50,603 nt of DNA from Myxococcales bacterium (GCA_013297655.1 JAAFHV010000032.1:1-50603), one strand, 5' to 3'. Positions 1 through 9,716 are shown, numbered from the stretch's first letter. Numbers and translations are program-made. The notes: generated by a model not told the origin, from the sequence alone.

Positions 1-108
1 CCTTCTTGGCTTTAGGAGCCTTCTTGGCTTTAGGAGCCTTCTTGGCTTTGCGTGCCTTCTTGGCTTTAGGGGCCTTCTTGGCTTTAGGGGCCTTCTTGGC
101 TTTGGAGG
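1..108. repeat. 18-bp tandem repeat coding Lys/Ala/Pro hexapeptides
   Basis: Six consecutive 18-bp units begin at 1, 19, 37, 55, 73 and 91, each starting CCTTCTTGGCTTT. On the minus strand each unit encodes a six-residue Lys/Ala/Pro motif of the AKKAPK type in the tail of the VOC protein. The third unit has Arg in place of Pro. The array probably continues beyond position 1. Repeats in multiples of three keep the frame, so tail length can vary by slippage. Confidence 0.9.
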
Positions 109-577
109 CTTTGCTCGACTTCGCTGCCTTCTTGGCGGCCTTTTTCTCCTTCTTCTCCTCTTTCTCCTTCTTGGCGGCTTTCGCGGGAGCGGAGGGAGGG
201 GGCGCGGCCGAAGATTGCGGTGACGCGAGGGGCTGCCACACGCCGAGGGTCGCGCCGAACGGATCGGTGAAGACACCGAGGAATCCCATGTTCGGAATTT
301 CCATGTATTCCACATGAATGACCGCGCCGCCCTTTTTGGCCTTCGCGATCGCCTTCTTCACGTCGTCGACGGCGACGTACGGCACCCAGCTATTGGGGCC
401 GGGCCCCTGCTTCAGGGCGATGCCACCGCCCACACCCTCGCCGACGCCGATCCCGGTGTAGTCCCCGTCGCCCACCTTCATGTCGATGAACGACCAGTCG
501 AAGATCCCCTTGTAGAACCTCTTCGCTTTCGCGACGTCGTCGGTACTGAGCTCGACATGACAGAACGCATTTCCCAT
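1..577 (-). CDS. VOC/glyoxalase-fold protein with histone H1-like Lys/Ala tail (3' end outside window)
   Basis: This gene is partial: 192 codons are visible and no stop is reached. The first ~115 residues form one vicinal-oxygen-chelate (glyoxalase/bleomycin-resistance) module. It opens with FCHVELSTDD and VAKAKRFYKGIFDW and ends with GVFTDPFGATLGVWQP, as in small antigen CFP30B-like VOC proteins. The substrate is unknown. A Pro/Ala/Ser linker then leads to a very basic tail of Lys, Ala and Pro resembling the C-terminal tail of histone H1. The tail is encoded partly by 18-bp tandem repeats and continues off the window. The ATG at 577 is preceded by a good ribosome site (GGAGGTGG). A VOC domain joined to an H1-like tail is unusual, and nucleic-acid binding by the tail is inference. 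The gene lies 228 bp downstream of the thiolase, behind a hairpin. Confidence 0.8.
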   Translation of the reverse strand, partial: MGNAFCHVELSTDDVAKAKRFYKGIFDWSFIDMKVGDGDYTGIGVGEGVGGGIALKQGPGPNSWVPYVAVDDVKKAIAKAKKGGAVIHVEYMEIPNMGFLGVFTDPFGATLGVWQPLASPQSSAAPPPSAPAKAAKKEKEEKKEKKAAKKAAKSSKASKAKKAPKAKKAPKAKKARKAKKAPKAKKAPKAKK

Positions 578-760
578 GCACCACCTCCGTCTCGTACGTT
601 ACCGGACCCCGTGGCAAAGGAGCGATTTTCGCCAACGGTCCGTTGTTTTCGGGCCACGGCGCAAACCGCGGCGCTCCCGCCATCGCCCGACGACCACCGA
701 CCGCCGAGGGTACGCCAAAACCCCGACGGGCCGGCCCCGGCGAAGGAAACCAGCCCGTCC

Positions 761-792
761 GTCGCACCGTCGCACCGACGCACCGACGCAAC
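761..792. repeat. Four-copy 8-bp tandem repeat
   Basis: Four octamers run in tandem: GTCGCACC, GTCGCACC, GACGCACC and GACGCAAC. They lie between the thiolase stop and the VOC gene. No coding role is visible. Confidence 0.6.
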
Positions 793-817
793 GACTGCAG
801 CGTGGTCAGTCGTTGCG
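787..817 (-). terminator. Hairpin at the end of the thiolase gene
   Basis: A perfect 10-bp inverted repeat (CGCAACGACT at 787-796, AGTCGTTGCG at 808-817, 11-nt loop) overlaps the thiolase stop codon. There is no T-run after it, so factor-independent termination is uncertain. Confidence 0.4.
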
Positions 818-1984
818 GTACATGGTGACCACGCACGCGCCGCCGAGGCCGAGGTTGTGCTGGAGGGCGACCTTCGCGCCTTGCACCTGGCGTTTGTCGG
901 CGGTGCCGCGGAGCTGCCACACGAGCTCCGTGCACTGAGCGAGCCCGGTGGCGCCGAGCGGGTGTCCCTTCGAGAGGAGACCGCCCGAAGGGTTCGTCAC
1001 GTACCTCCCGCCGTAGGTGTTTTGCCCCTCTTCGATGAACTTCTCTGCCTCGCCCTCGTTGCAGAGGCCGAGGCCCTCGTAGGTGAGGATCTCGTTCGCG
1101 GTAAAGCAGTCGTGGAGCTCCACCACCTGCACGTCCTTCGGGCCGAGACCGGCTTCGGCGTAGACCTTGTCGGCCGCGCCCTTCGTCATGTCGTAGCCCA
1201 CCATTTTGATCATGCTGTCTTCGTCGAACGACGACTTCCGATCGGTCACCATCGCTTGCGCGGCGATATACACGGGCTTCGTAATGCCCATTCGCTTCGC
1301 AAACTCGTCCGAGCAAAGAATGGCCGCCGCGGCGCCGCACGTGGGCGGGCAGCACTGGTAGCGCGTGAGGGGGTCGAACACCTCCTCCGAGGCGAGGATC
1401 TCCTCCACGCTGAGCACTTGATTGAAGAGGGCATACGGGTTGTTGGAGGCGTGCTTTCGCGCCTTTTCGCTCACCTTCGCGAACGTCTCGCGCTTGGTGC
1501 CGTATTTCCAGCGGTACTCGCGGCCAGCCCCGCCGAACATCTGCGCCGCGGGGGGCGCCTGATTGAAGCCCTGAACCTTGTTCATCAGGTTGGCCTGCAG
1601 CTCGAGCGGGTTCGTGCGATCGGAGTATTTGGAGCCGAGGGCGCCCTTCTCCATCTTCTCGAACCCGAGGGCGAGCACGCACTCCGCGCCCGCCAAAATC
1701 GCCTGCCGCGCGAGCATGAGCGCGGTAGACCCGGTGCTGCAGTTGTTGTTCACGTTGAACACCGGAATACCGGTGAGGCCCACGTCGTAAACGGCGCGCT
1801 GGCCGCAGGTGCTGTCGCCGAACACGTAGCCGGCGAAGGCCTGCTCCACGTCCTCGAACTTGACCTTCGCGTCCTCGAGGGCGGCCTTGATCGCCTTCGC
1901 CGCCATCACGTTGTATTCGTCGCTCGCGCCGGGCTTTTGGAACTTGGTCATGCCCACGCCGATCACGTTCGCTCGTCTGCTCAT
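806..1984 (-). CDS. SCP-x-type thiolase (acetyl-CoA acyltransferase / lipid-transfer protein)
   Basis: The product has 392 residues and belongs to the thiolase superfamily, SCP-x branch. It would cleave 3-oxoacyl-CoA with CoA, the last step of beta-oxidation, and family members act on branched-chain or sterol side-chain substrates. The nucleophilic Cys is at ~82 ([10 protein letters not shown]), the HDCF segment matches SCP-x, the catalytic His is at ~341 (GHPLGATG), and the second Cys is at ~384 (GLGGAC). Unlike animal SCP-x it has no C-terminal SCP2 domain. The neighbouring MFE-2-like protein carries three instead. The frame is open 78 nt further upstream, but ATG 1984 has an AAGGAG site and begins the conserved [11 protein letters not shown] region. 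It lies 88 bp after the MFE-2 gene in the same direction, so the two probably form an operon. Confidence 0.9.
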   Translation of the reverse strand: MSRRANVIGVGMTKFQKPGASDEYNVMAAKAIKAALEDAKVKFEDVEQAFAGYVFGDSTCGQRAVYDVGLTGIPVFNVNNNCSTGSTALMLARQAILAGAECVLALGFEKMEKGALGSKYSDRTNPLELQANLMNKVQGFNQAPPAAQMFGGAGREYRWKYGTKRETFAKVSEKARKHASNNPYALFNQVLSVEEILASEEVFDPLTRYQCCPPTCGAAAAILCSDEFAKRMGITKPVYIAAQAMVTDRKSSFDEDSMIKMVGYDMTKGAADKVYAEAGLGPKDVQVVELHDCFTANEILTYEGLGLCNEGEAEKFIEEGQNTYGGRYVTNPSGGLLSKGHPLGATGLAQCTELVWQLRGTADKRQVQGAKVALQHNLGLGGACVVTMYRND

Positions 1985-2072
1985 TTGGATACTCCTTTGC
2001 TGGCTCCCGCGACCGTCGGTGCTGGAAGCGCTCGAATCTTGGTTCTCGCGGTGCTTCGTCACGTCGCGTTCG

Positions 2073-5000
2073 TCACGCGAGCTGCTTCAAGAACCCGATC
2101 TTCTTCGCGGCCTGCACGTTGCCGTCGACCCGCACTTTTCCGTTTTGGTAGAGGCCCTTCGGATCTTCGCCCTTCGCGATCGACTCGAGATCCTCGTCGG
2201 TGAGGGTGAGGGTCGCGTCGGCCTGCGCCTCGCCCCCGGACGTGACAGCGCCCTTTCCGTTCTTCAAGTCCACCGTCCACACCGCGTCGGGGGAGGTGAT
2301 CTTGAACTTGAGCACCGCCGCGACCTCGGCGACGAGGCCGGGGGTCTTCGCGATGCGGTCGCCGAGAGCCGCGAAAATCGCCTGCGATTTGGCCTCGCGC
2401 CCCTTCCCAGCGGAAGCGGTAGCGGCCTTGGGAGCCCCCGCCGCACGCGCCTTCTTGACCGCCTCTTCCGCCGCCTTCGGATCGATCTTCTTCAAGAACT
2501 CGAGCTTCTGCGATGCCATCACGTTGCCCGTGATCTTGAGCTTGCCTCCGAAGTAGAGCTTCTGCGGGTCGGCCTTGCCGGACGTCATGTCCATGAAGTC
2601 GGCGTCCGAGAGCGTGAGAGTGCAATCGGGTTTGTCGACCGCGCCGGGGCTGACGGAGCCTTTGCCGTTTTTGAGGTCGAGCGTCCACGCGCTATCGGGG
2701 CCGGTGAGCGCGAAGACGAACACGTGCCCGACTTTGCCCACGAGATCGGCGTTCTTCTCGATGTAATCGCCAATCACCGCGAACGCGTCGGCGCTGTTCG
2801 GACCGCCGCCAGCGGGAGCCGTTCCACCCGCTGTCGACGGAGCGCCGCCCGCCCCACGAAGCTTCGCGACGACCGCCTTCGCGGCGACCGGATCGATCTT
2901 TTTGAGGAACGTGAGCTTCTGCGACGCCATCACGTTGCCGCTGATCTTGAGCTTTCCACCGAAGTAGAGCTTCTGCGGATCCGCTTTGCCGGAGGTCATG
3001 TCCAAGAAGTCTTGGTCGGTGAGCTCGAGGGTGCAGTCGGGCTTCTCCATCGCCCCTACGGAGACGGTGCCCTTGCCCTGGCGCAAGTCGACCGAGAAGG
3101 CGCTCGCGGGGCTCGTGAGGTTGAACACGTAGCTCGCGTTCACGTTCGACGTGAGCTCCTGCGCGTTCTTCGTCACGTGGTCCTTGATGACCTCCACGAT
3201 CTCGGCGCTGGTGGGCTCGCCGGACGCGGAGGCAGCGGCGTTCACGCCTGCAGCGGCGGCGACGGGCTTCGCTTTCGGCTTGGGAATTTCCTTGTAGAGC
3301 TCGATCGCGGCGTTCGAGATGCACACCTTGTCGCGCTCTTTCACCTTGCAGCGAAACACGATGCGCTCGTCGGTCTCTTTCCACATTTCGGTGATCAAGG
3401 TCTCGCCGGGGAACACGCTCTCCGAGAAGCGGACCTTGATGCTCTTGAAGAAGCGCGGGTCGTTCTTGGCGAACGCTTTGATGACGTGGCGGCCAGCGAA
3501 GCCGAACGTGCAGAGCCCGTGGAGGATGGGGCGCGGGAAACCGAACGCCTTCGCGAACTCGGGATCGACGTGGAGCGGATTGGTGTCCCCCGAGAGGCGA
3601 TAAAGGAGAGTCTGGTTTTCGCCGATTTTCTCCTCGACCACCGCGTCGGGAGCGCGGGTGGGGGCCACGTTCACGTCGGCGGAGGGGCCACGGTCGCCGC
3701 CCCAGCCGCCCGCGCCGCGGACGAACGTGGTGAGCTCGTTGTGGATGAGCTCCTCCCCCGCTTCGTCGTAGCTCTTGATTTCCATCACCACGAGCGCGTT
3801 TTTGCCCTTGTCGAAGATGTCGCGCACCTTCGCCTTGTGGGTGAGCTTCGCGTTCGGGGGGAGCGGGCGCTTCACCTCCGTGTACTGCTCACCGTGGAGC
3901 ACGCGGTCGAGGCCATAGTTGAGGCCGGGCGCGTTCACGCCTTTTTTGGCGTTCTCGAACACGAGCCGAATCGACGGAATCACCGCGAACGTGGGGTCGG
4001 CGACGAAGCCTTTTCCGTAGTTCTCGTAGACGTATTGGAGCTCGGTCTCGTCGCTCGCGTCTTTGCCGTGCCCGATGCCGAGGGCATAGAGGGCGAGGTC
4101 GCGTTCGTCGTAGGAAGAGGTCTGCGTCTCGAACGTGTGGCCGAGGGCGGCGTCCACGTCGATGAATTCGTTTCCCCCCTGGCTCTTGGAGTTCAAGTTG
4201 CCCAAGATGGGCTGCATCGACGACGTGACGTCGGCGGGGTGGGTGCTCTTCTCGAAGCTCGTGATCTCGCCGAAGGCCTTTTTTACCTGGTCGGGGGAGA
4301 TGTCGCGCCCGAGCTTGAACAGCTTTCCTTCCGCGCGCTCCCAGCGGAGCTTGCCCATGAAGCCGCCGCCGACCTCGAAGAGCGAGCCCGTCTCGTCGTT
4401 CGACTCGTGGCAGAGATAGGCCACGAGGGGCGTGACGTACTCCGGCTTCAGCGCGTCGATGAGCTCCTTCGGGAGCACCGTCTCCGTCATGCGCGAGCCC
4501 GCGATGGGGGCTATCGTGTTGACGAGCACGTTCTTCTTTTTGCCTTCGAGGGCGAGGGTCTGCGCGAGGCCGTGGATACCCAACTTGGCCATGCTGTAGT
4601 TCGCCTGGCCGAAGTTTCCGTAGATGCCCGCCGCGCTGGCGGTGAACACGATGCGGCCGTAGCCCTGCTCGCGCATGATGTCCCACGCCGCCTTGGTGAC
4701 GCGGTAGGCGCCGAGGACGTGCACCTTGTAGATGAGGTCCCAGTCGTCCTGGCTCATCTTCTGGAACGAGACGTCGCGGAGGATGCCCGCGTTGTTGATC
4801 ACGATGTCGACCTTGCCGAACGCGTCGACGGCGGTCTTCACGATCTTGTCGCCGTCTTCCACCGAGTCGTAGTTGGCGATGGCTTCGCCGCCCGCCGCTT
4901 TGATCTCTTCGACGACCTTGTCGGCCGCGGCGCTCGACTTGCCACCGCCCGTGTGAGAGCCGCCGAGATCGTTGACGACGACCTTCGCGCCGCGACTTGC

Positions 5001-5084
5001 GAGGAGGAGGGCGTGGGAGCGGCCAAGGCCGTTTCCGGCGCCGGTCACGATGGCGACACGGCCGTCGAACCTGAGATCGGACAT
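2073..5084 (-). CDS. MFE-2-like multifunctional beta-oxidation enzyme: SDR dehydrogenase, hydratase 2 and three SCP2 domains
   Basis: The product has 1003 residues; animal peroxisomal MFE-2 has about 740. Residues 1-~300 are a short-chain dehydrogenase with an NAD-binding GAGNGLG (15-21), NNAG (97-100), Ser150, Tyr163 and Lys167, expected to act as (3R)-hydroxyacyl-CoA dehydrogenase. Residues ~305-600 are a double hot-dog MaoC/hydratase 2 region with the signature [11 protein letters not shown] (Asp500, Asn502, His505), expected to hydrate trans-2-enoyl-CoA. Residues ~625-735, ~765-875 and ~895-1003 are three SCP2 sterol-carrier domains. The first two are nearly identical over [19 protein letters not shown], suggesting a recent duplication, while the third has diverged. 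Ala/Pro/Gly linkers join them. There is no peroxisomal SKL-type tail, as expected in a bacterium. With the SCP-x-type thiolase downstream it supplies the last three steps of beta-oxidation of bulky acyl-CoAs. The substrate is not known, and no acyl-CoA dehydrogenase is nearby. Confidence 0.92.
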   Translation of the reverse strand: MSDLRFDGRVAIVTGAGNGLGRSHALLLASRGAKVVVNDLGGSHTGGGKSSAAADKVVEEIKAAGGEAIANYDSVEDGDKIVKTAVDAFGKVDIVINNAGILRDVSFQKMSQDDWDLIYKVHVLGAYRVTKAAWDIMREQGYGRIVFTASAAGIYGNFGQANYSMAKLGIHGLAQTLALEGKKKNVLVNTIAPIAGSRMTETVLPKELIDALKPEYVTPLVAYLCHESNDETGSLFEVGGGFMGKLRWERAEGKLFKLGRDISPDQVKKAFGEITSFEKSTHPADVTSSMQPILGNLNSKSQGGNEFIDVDAALGHTFETQTSSYDERDLALYALGIGHGKDASDETELQYVYENYGKGFVADPTFAVIPSIRLVFENAKKGVNAPGLNYGLDRVLHGEQYTEVKRPLPPNAKLTHKAKVRDIFDKGKNALVVMEIKSYDEAGEELIHNELTTFVRGAGGWGGDRGPSADVNVAPTRAPDAVVEEKIGENQTLLYRLSGDTNPLHVDPEFAKAFGFPRPILHGLCTFGFAGRHVIKAFAKNDPRFFKSIKVRFSESVFPGETLITEMWKETDERIVFRCKVKERDKVCISNAAIELYKEIPKPKAKPVAAAAGVNAAASASGEPTSAEIVEVIKDHVTKNAQELTSNVNASYVFNLTSPASAFSVDLRQGKGTVSVGAMEKPDCTLELTDQDFLDMTSGKADPQKLYFGGKLKISGNVMASQKLTFLKKIDPVAAKAVVAKLRGAGGAPSTAGGTAPAGGGPNSADAFAVIGDYIEKNADLVGKVGHVFVFALTGPDSAWTLDLKNGKGSVSPGAVDKPDCTLTLSDADFMDMTSGKADPQKLYFGGKLKITGNVMASQKLEFLKKIDPKAAEEAVKKARAAGAPKAATASAGKGREAKSQAIFAALGDRIAKTPGLVAEVAAVLKFKITSPDAVWTVDLKNGKGAVTSGGEAQADATLTLTDEDLESIAKGEDPKGLYQNGKVRVDGNVQAAKKIGFLKQLA

Positions 5085-5678
5085 GGGGAGAACCTCTTCT
5101 TCGTGGGAGTCTCGTCGACCGTTCGTCGACCCGAAGGTCCCGACGGGCCGTCGACTTTCGGACCGAGGCCGATCGCCGTTCTTGCCCCGCCACCGAGGCG
5201 CGATCCGAAGTGAGCGTCGTTTGCCCAGCCTAGGTCTCTAGGTGGGCCGAGCAACACGGGATCGCGACGAAGGCGGTCGGGGAGTGGCGGCGATTGGCCG
5301 ACGGAGAGAGCCGGCGGACTGTTGAGGACCGAAACCTTTAGCGTGCGAAGTATCTGGCGGGCCCGGGCGCTCGTCAAGGCACCCGCTTACCAAATGGTCA
5401 GGACGATTTCGACGCGCCGCGACACGCACGGACCACAGCCGTGGACGCGACCGGGCGCGCCCCGACGAGCCGCGCACCCGAAGGCCCCGACCCGCGCGGT
5501 GGCCGCACTTTACATGGAGTTTACCGAGCCTGGCCTCGCTTCGCGGAAGCGCGGCTCCTATCTTCGCGGGCATGCTCACCGAGGTCACGCGAGGTGCTCG
5601 CTCGCCGTGCGGTCCTTCGCTATGACGCCGTGCATGGTCCTGCCTCGGCGGCACGTGTAGGCTGACGTCGCTCCGGGC
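5085..5678. other. Divergent intergenic region, 594 bp
   Basis: This lies between the MFE-2-like gene (minus) and the transporter gene (plus). Open frames here have no convincing start or family features. The clearest structure is the hairpin at 5131-5161 upstream of the MFE-2 start. I see no convincing sigma-70 promoter, tRNA or repeat, though the region must hold promoters for both directions. Confidence 0.6.
5131..5161 (-). promoter_or_regulatory. Hairpin in the putative 5' leader of the MFE-2-like gene
   Basis: Arms 5131-5139 and 5153-5161 pair (9 bp, one G-U). An inner 4-bp stem GACG/CGTC has loop GGC and a two-base bulge. It lies about 45 bp upstream of the ATG at 5084. Its function is unknown; it could be an operator or a leader structure. 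Confidence 0.3.
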
Positions 5679-8582
5679 ATGTCCAGCGCATCGCAGAACC
5701 CCTCCGAGACCCCTCCCTCCCGCGCGACGGTCCGCATCGCCGACGGGGTGAAGCGACTTTTCGACGTTCGACGGGGTGAGCTCAAGCTCGTGGTGGTGGC
5801 GTTCGCGGTGCTGCTCCTCACGATCTCCGCGCACACCATGCTGGAGACCGCGCGAGACGCGCTCCTGCTCGCGAAGATGCCCCGACGCGCCCTCGGGCTC
5901 GTCTACGTCGTGATCGCGATCCTCACCTTGCCGACCGGCGCGCTCGCCTCCGTGCTCGGCGAGCGGATGGGACCGAAACGGGCGCTGTGTGGGTCGCTCG
6001 TCGCCGCGGCGCTCTTGGTCCTCGGCGTCCGATCGCTGCCCGCGAGCTCCACCACCGCGATGATCCTCTACGTGCTGACGGGGCTCATCGGCGCGGTCCT
6101 CGTGCCGCAGTTTTGGGCGTTCACGACCGGCCTCTTCACCGTCGCGCAGGGGCGCAGGTTGCTCGGGCCGATCGCGTCGGCGGGTGTCACCGGTGGGCTC
6201 GTCGGCTCGAGCGTCGCGGCGGCGGTGGTGCTCGTCCTCCCGACCCGGCAGCTCCTCTTCGTCGCGTCGGCGGTCTTCCTCGCGGCGGCGCTCGTCCTCT
6301 TTTTCTCGAAGGCCGAAAAGAGCGCAGACGAGGCGCCACCGAAAGAGAAGACCAACCGCGACAGCATGGTGTCTCGCGCGGCGATGCGCGAGCTCGCCCG
6401 CGACCCGTTCGTGGCGAGGATCGCGGGCCTCGTGTTCCTCTCCACCGCCGCCGTGCTCGCGGTCGACTACCTCTTCAAGTGGAGCGTCGCGGAGACGGTG
6501 CCAGCGAAGGATCTCGGGCCCTTCCTCGCTCGGTACTACATGATATTGAACGGGATTTCGCTGGTGATGCAGCTCTTCGTCGGGGGCGCGCTCGTTCGCC
6601 GGCTCGGCGTCACGACGGCGGCGATGGTGACCCCGACGTTGCTCAGCACCGCGGCCGTCGCGATGGTGCTCACCGGCGGATCGCCCGCCGCCGTGCTCGC
6701 CGCCAAGGGCACCGACGGCGCGCTCCGTCACTCGGTCCACCGCATCACGACCGAGCTCGTCTATCTCCCGGTCCCGATCGAGACGCGCACCCGCGTGAAG
6801 CCCTTCATCGACGGCGCCCTCGCTCGCTTCGCACAAGCCCTCACCGCGTGCCTCTTCCTCGCCCTCGCGGAGGCGGGCATCCTCACTCGCGGCGTCATGA
6901 TCGCGATCGTCACGCTCTTGTGCGTCGCGTGGCTCGTGCTCGCCGCGAACACGCGCGGGCCGTACCTCGCCGTGTTCCGCAAAGCGCTCGCGCGCGACGC
7001 GAGCTTCGACGCCGCCACGAGCGACGCGCTCGATTTTGCGACGGTCGAGATGCTGGTCGAGCGCCTCGCGAGCCCGAACCCGGACGTGGTCATCGCCGCG
7101 GTTCGCGTCCTCGAGCGTCGCGGGCGGCAGCGCGTGATCCCGGCGATCCTGCTCTACCACCCCTCGCCGGTGGTGCTCACGTACGCGCTCGGGATGTTCG
7201 GCTCCTCCGATCGAACCGACTTCCTCGCGATCGCCGAGCCGCTCGTGAACCACGAGAACGAGGGCGTACGGATGGCCGCGCTCCGCGCCCTGTCGCGGCG
7301 CGGACGTGTCGAGCTCCTCGAGCGCATCGCGGAGAAAGAGGGCCCGCGAATCCGCGGCTACGTCACCGTGTTCATCGAGCTGCGCGAGGCCGAAGAGACG
7401 GGCCGCGCCGTCCAGCTCGCGCGGATCGAGGCGCTCCTCGGGAGTGAGGAGGGAAGCTCCACCGATCATGAAGCGCTACGCGAAGGTGTGCTCGCCGCGA
7501 TCGCGGACGCACCGAAGCACGAGGCGCTCGCCGCGCTGGTGTTGCAATTGTGGAGCGAGCCACGGCGCGACGAATCCGAGCGGACGGGCACGTACGGCCC
7601 CGATTTGCTCGAGGAGACCACCCGCGCGAACCTGCTCGCGCGCGCCGCGTCGAGCCAAGGCGACGCCCGCCTCGCCGACGTGATGGTGGAGCACCTCACC
7701 ACGCGCCTCGGCCGCGAAGACATGCGGAGCGCCCTCGCCTCCCTCGGCGAGCCGGCGTTCGCGACGGTGATGCGTTTCCTGCAAGATCCCGCGACTCCTC
7801 GGAATCTTCGCGTGCATCTTCCACGCACTTTGGCTCATTTCGGAACACAACGAGCGGCCGAGGCGCTGCTCGCGACGATCGAAACGGAGCGCGACGGGCT
7901 CGTTCGTTACAAGGCGATCCGAGGCCTCGGGAAGATCGTCGCGGATCACGGCGTCTCGGTCGATCGCGCGCGGGTCGAAGACGTCGCCGTCGCCAACTTG
8001 AGAGAGCACCTCCGCCTCGTGGGCCTCTCCGTCGGCCTCGCGAAGGACTCGCGCTCGACCATCGTCGGCGATCGGCGCAGGAGCGAGACCACGAAGCGCT
8101 TCCTCGCCGGGCTCTTGGCGGACAAGGCTCGACAATCGCTCGAACGCGCCTTTCGGCTCCTCAAGATCGCGCACCCGCGGGAGGACATCCACTCGGTGCA
8201 CCGCGCCGCGCTCTCCGCCGACAAGCGCGCGCGGGCGAACGCGAGCGAGTTCCTCGACACGCTCCTCATCCGCCGTCACGAGCGCCTCCTCCGCGAGCTG
8301 CTCCGCCTCGTGACCGACGACCTCGACGCCGAGGACCGCGTCTCGCGCGCGGTGGAGCTCGTGCCGGTCGAGGCACCGCGCACGTACGAAGATGCGATCG
8401 TGGCCCTCGCAGGGGACGGCGACACGTATCTTTCCCGTATCGCCTGCGAGCACGCGAAGGCGATGGGCGAGCCAACGCTCCACGCCGCAGCGAAGGAGGC
8501 CGCAGCGAACCGTGGACGACCGGCGCGCGACGCGGTCGACATCCCCGCGGGCCTCTTCGGAATCACCATCAATGCCGTCTGA
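5679..8582 (+). CDS. Tlc-type (NTT) nucleotide transporter homologue fused to HEAT-like repeats
   Basis: The product has 967 residues. Residues ~35-450 form about 12 hydrophobic segments of the ATP/ADP-translocase-like (Tlc/NTT, MFS-related) family, including the N-terminal LETARDALLLAKMP motif that aligns with the conserved RDTKD region. Residues ~455-940 are helical repeats of HEAT type (for example DVVIAAVRVLERRGRQRVIP and EGVRMAALRALSRRGRVELL), probably cytoplasmic. Characterised NTT proteins swap ATP for ADP or import nucleotides in obligate intracellular bacteria and plastids. The role in a free-living relative is not known, so ATP/ADP exchange should not be assumed. The stop overlaps the start of the next gene by 11 bp, so the two are probably translated together. 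No strong ribosome site precedes the ATG. Confidence 0.85.
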   Translation: MSSASQNPSETPPSRATVRIADGVKRLFDVRRGELKLVVVAFAVLLLTISAHTMLETARDALLLAKMPRRALGLVYVVIAILTLPTGALASVLGERMGPKRALCGSLVAAALLVLGVRSLPASSTTAMILYVLTGLIGAVLVPQFWAFTTGLFTVAQGRRLLGPIASAGVTGGLVGSSVAAAVVLVLPTRQLLFVASAVFLAAALVLFFSKAEKSADEAPPKEKTNRDSMVSRAAMRELARDPFVARIAGLVFLSTAAVLAVDYLFKWSVAETVPAKDLGPFLARYYMILNGISLVMQLFVGGALVRRLGVTTAAMVTPTLLSTAAVAMVLTGGSPAAVLAAKGTDGALRHSVHRITTELVYLPVPIETRTRVKPFIDGALARFAQALTACLFLALAEAGILTRGVMIAIVTLLCVAWLVLAANTRGPYLAVFRKALARDASFDAATSDALDFATVEMLVERLASPNPDVVIAAVRVLERRGRQRVIPAILLYHPSPVVLTYALGMFGSSDRTDFLAIAEPLVNHENEGVRMAALRALSRRGRVELLERIAEKEGPRIRGYVTVFIELREAEETGRAVQLARIEALLGSEEGSSTDHEALREGVLAAIADAPKHEALAALVLQLWSEPRRDESERTGTYGPDLLEETTRANLLARAASSQGDARLADVMVEHLTTRLGREDMRSALASLGEPAFATVMRFLQDPATPRNLRVHLPRTLAHFGTQRAAEALLATIETERDGLVRYKAIRGLGKIVADHGVSVDRARVEDVAVANLREHLRLVGLSVGLAKDSRSTIVGDRRRSETTKRFLAGLLADKARQSLERAFRLLKIAHPREDIHSVHRAALSADKRARANASEFLDTLLIRRHERLLRELLRLVTDDLDAEDRVSRAVELVPVEAPRTYEDAIVALAGDGDTYLSRIACEHAKAMGEPTLHAAAKEAAANRGRPARDAVDIPAGLFGITINAV

Positions 8583-9504
8583 TCCTCACCTCCTGCAGCT
8601 CTCGCGGAGTCTCTTCCTCACTGCGTTCGCAGGAAATGTCCGCATCGAGCCTTGGATCGTCGATCGGATCGCGCCGAAGCTCGACGAGCTCTTCGCGCCG
8701 AAGGGCACCGTGCTTTACCGCTTGGGCGACGCGCCACAGTTCGTCTACTTCATGGAGAACGGCGCCGTCGCGATGGAGCGCGACGGGGCGACGCCGATTC
8801 ACATGGTGGGAAAATGGGTGCTCGGTGCGCTCGAGTGCGGGATCGATCTTCCGCGCCAGCGCACCGCGACGGTGTTGGAAGATACACGTTTCGTGACCGC
8901 CCCCGGCTCGGTCTGGTTCGAGCTCATCGAAGACAGCTTCGAGATGGTCCGCACCGCGTTTCTCGGCACGTCGAGCGCGCTCATCGGGCTCTACTCGCGG
9001 CTCACGGAAGAGCACCTCGATCTCCCCGAGACGCCGCTCGCGATCGCGCTGCCGCCCACCAAGCTCGATCTCGTCGAGCGCCTCCTCGTCCTCGCGGGAA
9101 CGAAGCTCCTCGAGGGCGCGGGGATGCAGACCCTGACCGACCTCGCGACGAGCGCGGAAGAGCACACTCTCGCGAACGCCTCGCAGCTCGCCGGCGCGCC
9201 CGCGGAGGAGCTCGTTCATCTCCTGCTGTCCGGCACCGTCGTCGCGCGGCGGGTCGATCGTGAGGCGACCGTCACGATTCGCGCGGGCAGCTTCGTGCCG
9301 GCGGGAATCGTTCGTTCGAGGAGCGGGTTCGTCCTCGAGTCCGATGGCCCGCTCCGCACCCTCGCGTTTCGACCGGAGGACATGCTCGACGAAATGGAAG
9401 AGCACTCCGACCTGGTCCGTACCGTGCTCGCGGCGCTGTGGATGGAGCGCGAGTGGCTGCTCGAGAGCATGATCGCGCGCGACGGAAAGATCGTGCTCGG
9501 CTGA
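8572..9504 (+). CDS. Cyclic-nucleotide-binding-fold regulatory protein coupled to the transporter
   Basis: The product has 310 residues. The N-terminal half matches the cNMP-binding beta-roll: TVLYRLGDAPQFVYFMENG is followed by a cassette-like GALECGIDLPRQRTATVL, where the family usually has a phosphate-binding RxA. Whether it still binds cAMP or cGMP cannot be told. The C-terminal half (ASQLAGAPAEELVHLLLSG then TVTIRAG) may be a second, degenerate roll; I see no DNA-binding helix-turn-helix. ATG 8572 lies inside the end of the transporter gene (11-bp overlap), which argues that it regulates or partners that membrane protein. A hairpin follows the stop. Confidence 0.7.
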   Translation: MPSDPHLLQLSRSLFLTAFAGNVRIEPWIVDRIAPKLDELFAPKGTVLYRLGDAPQFVYFMENGAVAMERDGATPIHMVGKWVLGALECGIDLPRQRTATVLEDTRFVTAPGSVWFELIEDSFEMVRTAFLGTSSALIGLYSRLTEEHLDLPETPLAIALPPTKLDLVERLLVLAGTKLLEGAGMQTLTDLATSAEEHTLANASQLAGAPAEELVHLLLSGTVVARRVDREATVTIRAGSFVPAGIVRSRSGFVLESDGPLRTLAFRPEDMLDEMEEHSDLVRTVLAALWMEREWLLESMIARDGKIVLG

Positions 9505-9532
9505 TCGTCTCGATTGAATGATTTCGTTATTC

Positions 9533-9552
9533 GAGGTGTGTCGAAACGCCTC
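9533..9552 (+). terminator. Hairpin after the transporter/cNMP gene pair
   Basis: GAGGTGT (9533-9539) pairs with ACGCCTC (9546-9552), one G-U pair, with loop GTCGAA. It starts 29 nt after the stop at 9504. No clear T-run follows. Confidence 0.35.
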
Positions 9553-9716
9553 ACGCGCAAACTCTCCACACCGTGGTGATGGACGCGATGGCGGGGACGG
9601 TCTATTTCGATGTCGCCCCCGCAAGTCCCCGACCGGGACGAACGAACGAGAAATCCAAACCGGCTTCGCGCGTCCACGGGCGTCGCCCGGTAACCGAACC
9701 CAAACGAGGTGACGTC

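Noticed and set aside
314-2203. Plus-strand open frame of ~630 codons
   Set aside because: Antisense to the VOC and thiolase genes; no ribosome site, no family motifs.
1860-5213. Plus-strand open frame of over 1100 codons
   Set aside because: It is the antisense of the MFE-2-like gene. Its composition is a Glu/Arg/Val/His-rich mirror of GC-rich codons with no domain, and the minus-strand protein has full catalytic motifs.
5322-5660. 112-codon plus-strand gene before the transporter
   Set aside because: No ribosome site, no hydrophobic or domain pattern, Arg-rich shadow-like composition.
5238-7469. Minus-strand open frame of ~740 codons
   Set aside because: Antisense to the transporter gene; Arg/Glu/His-rich shadow composition.
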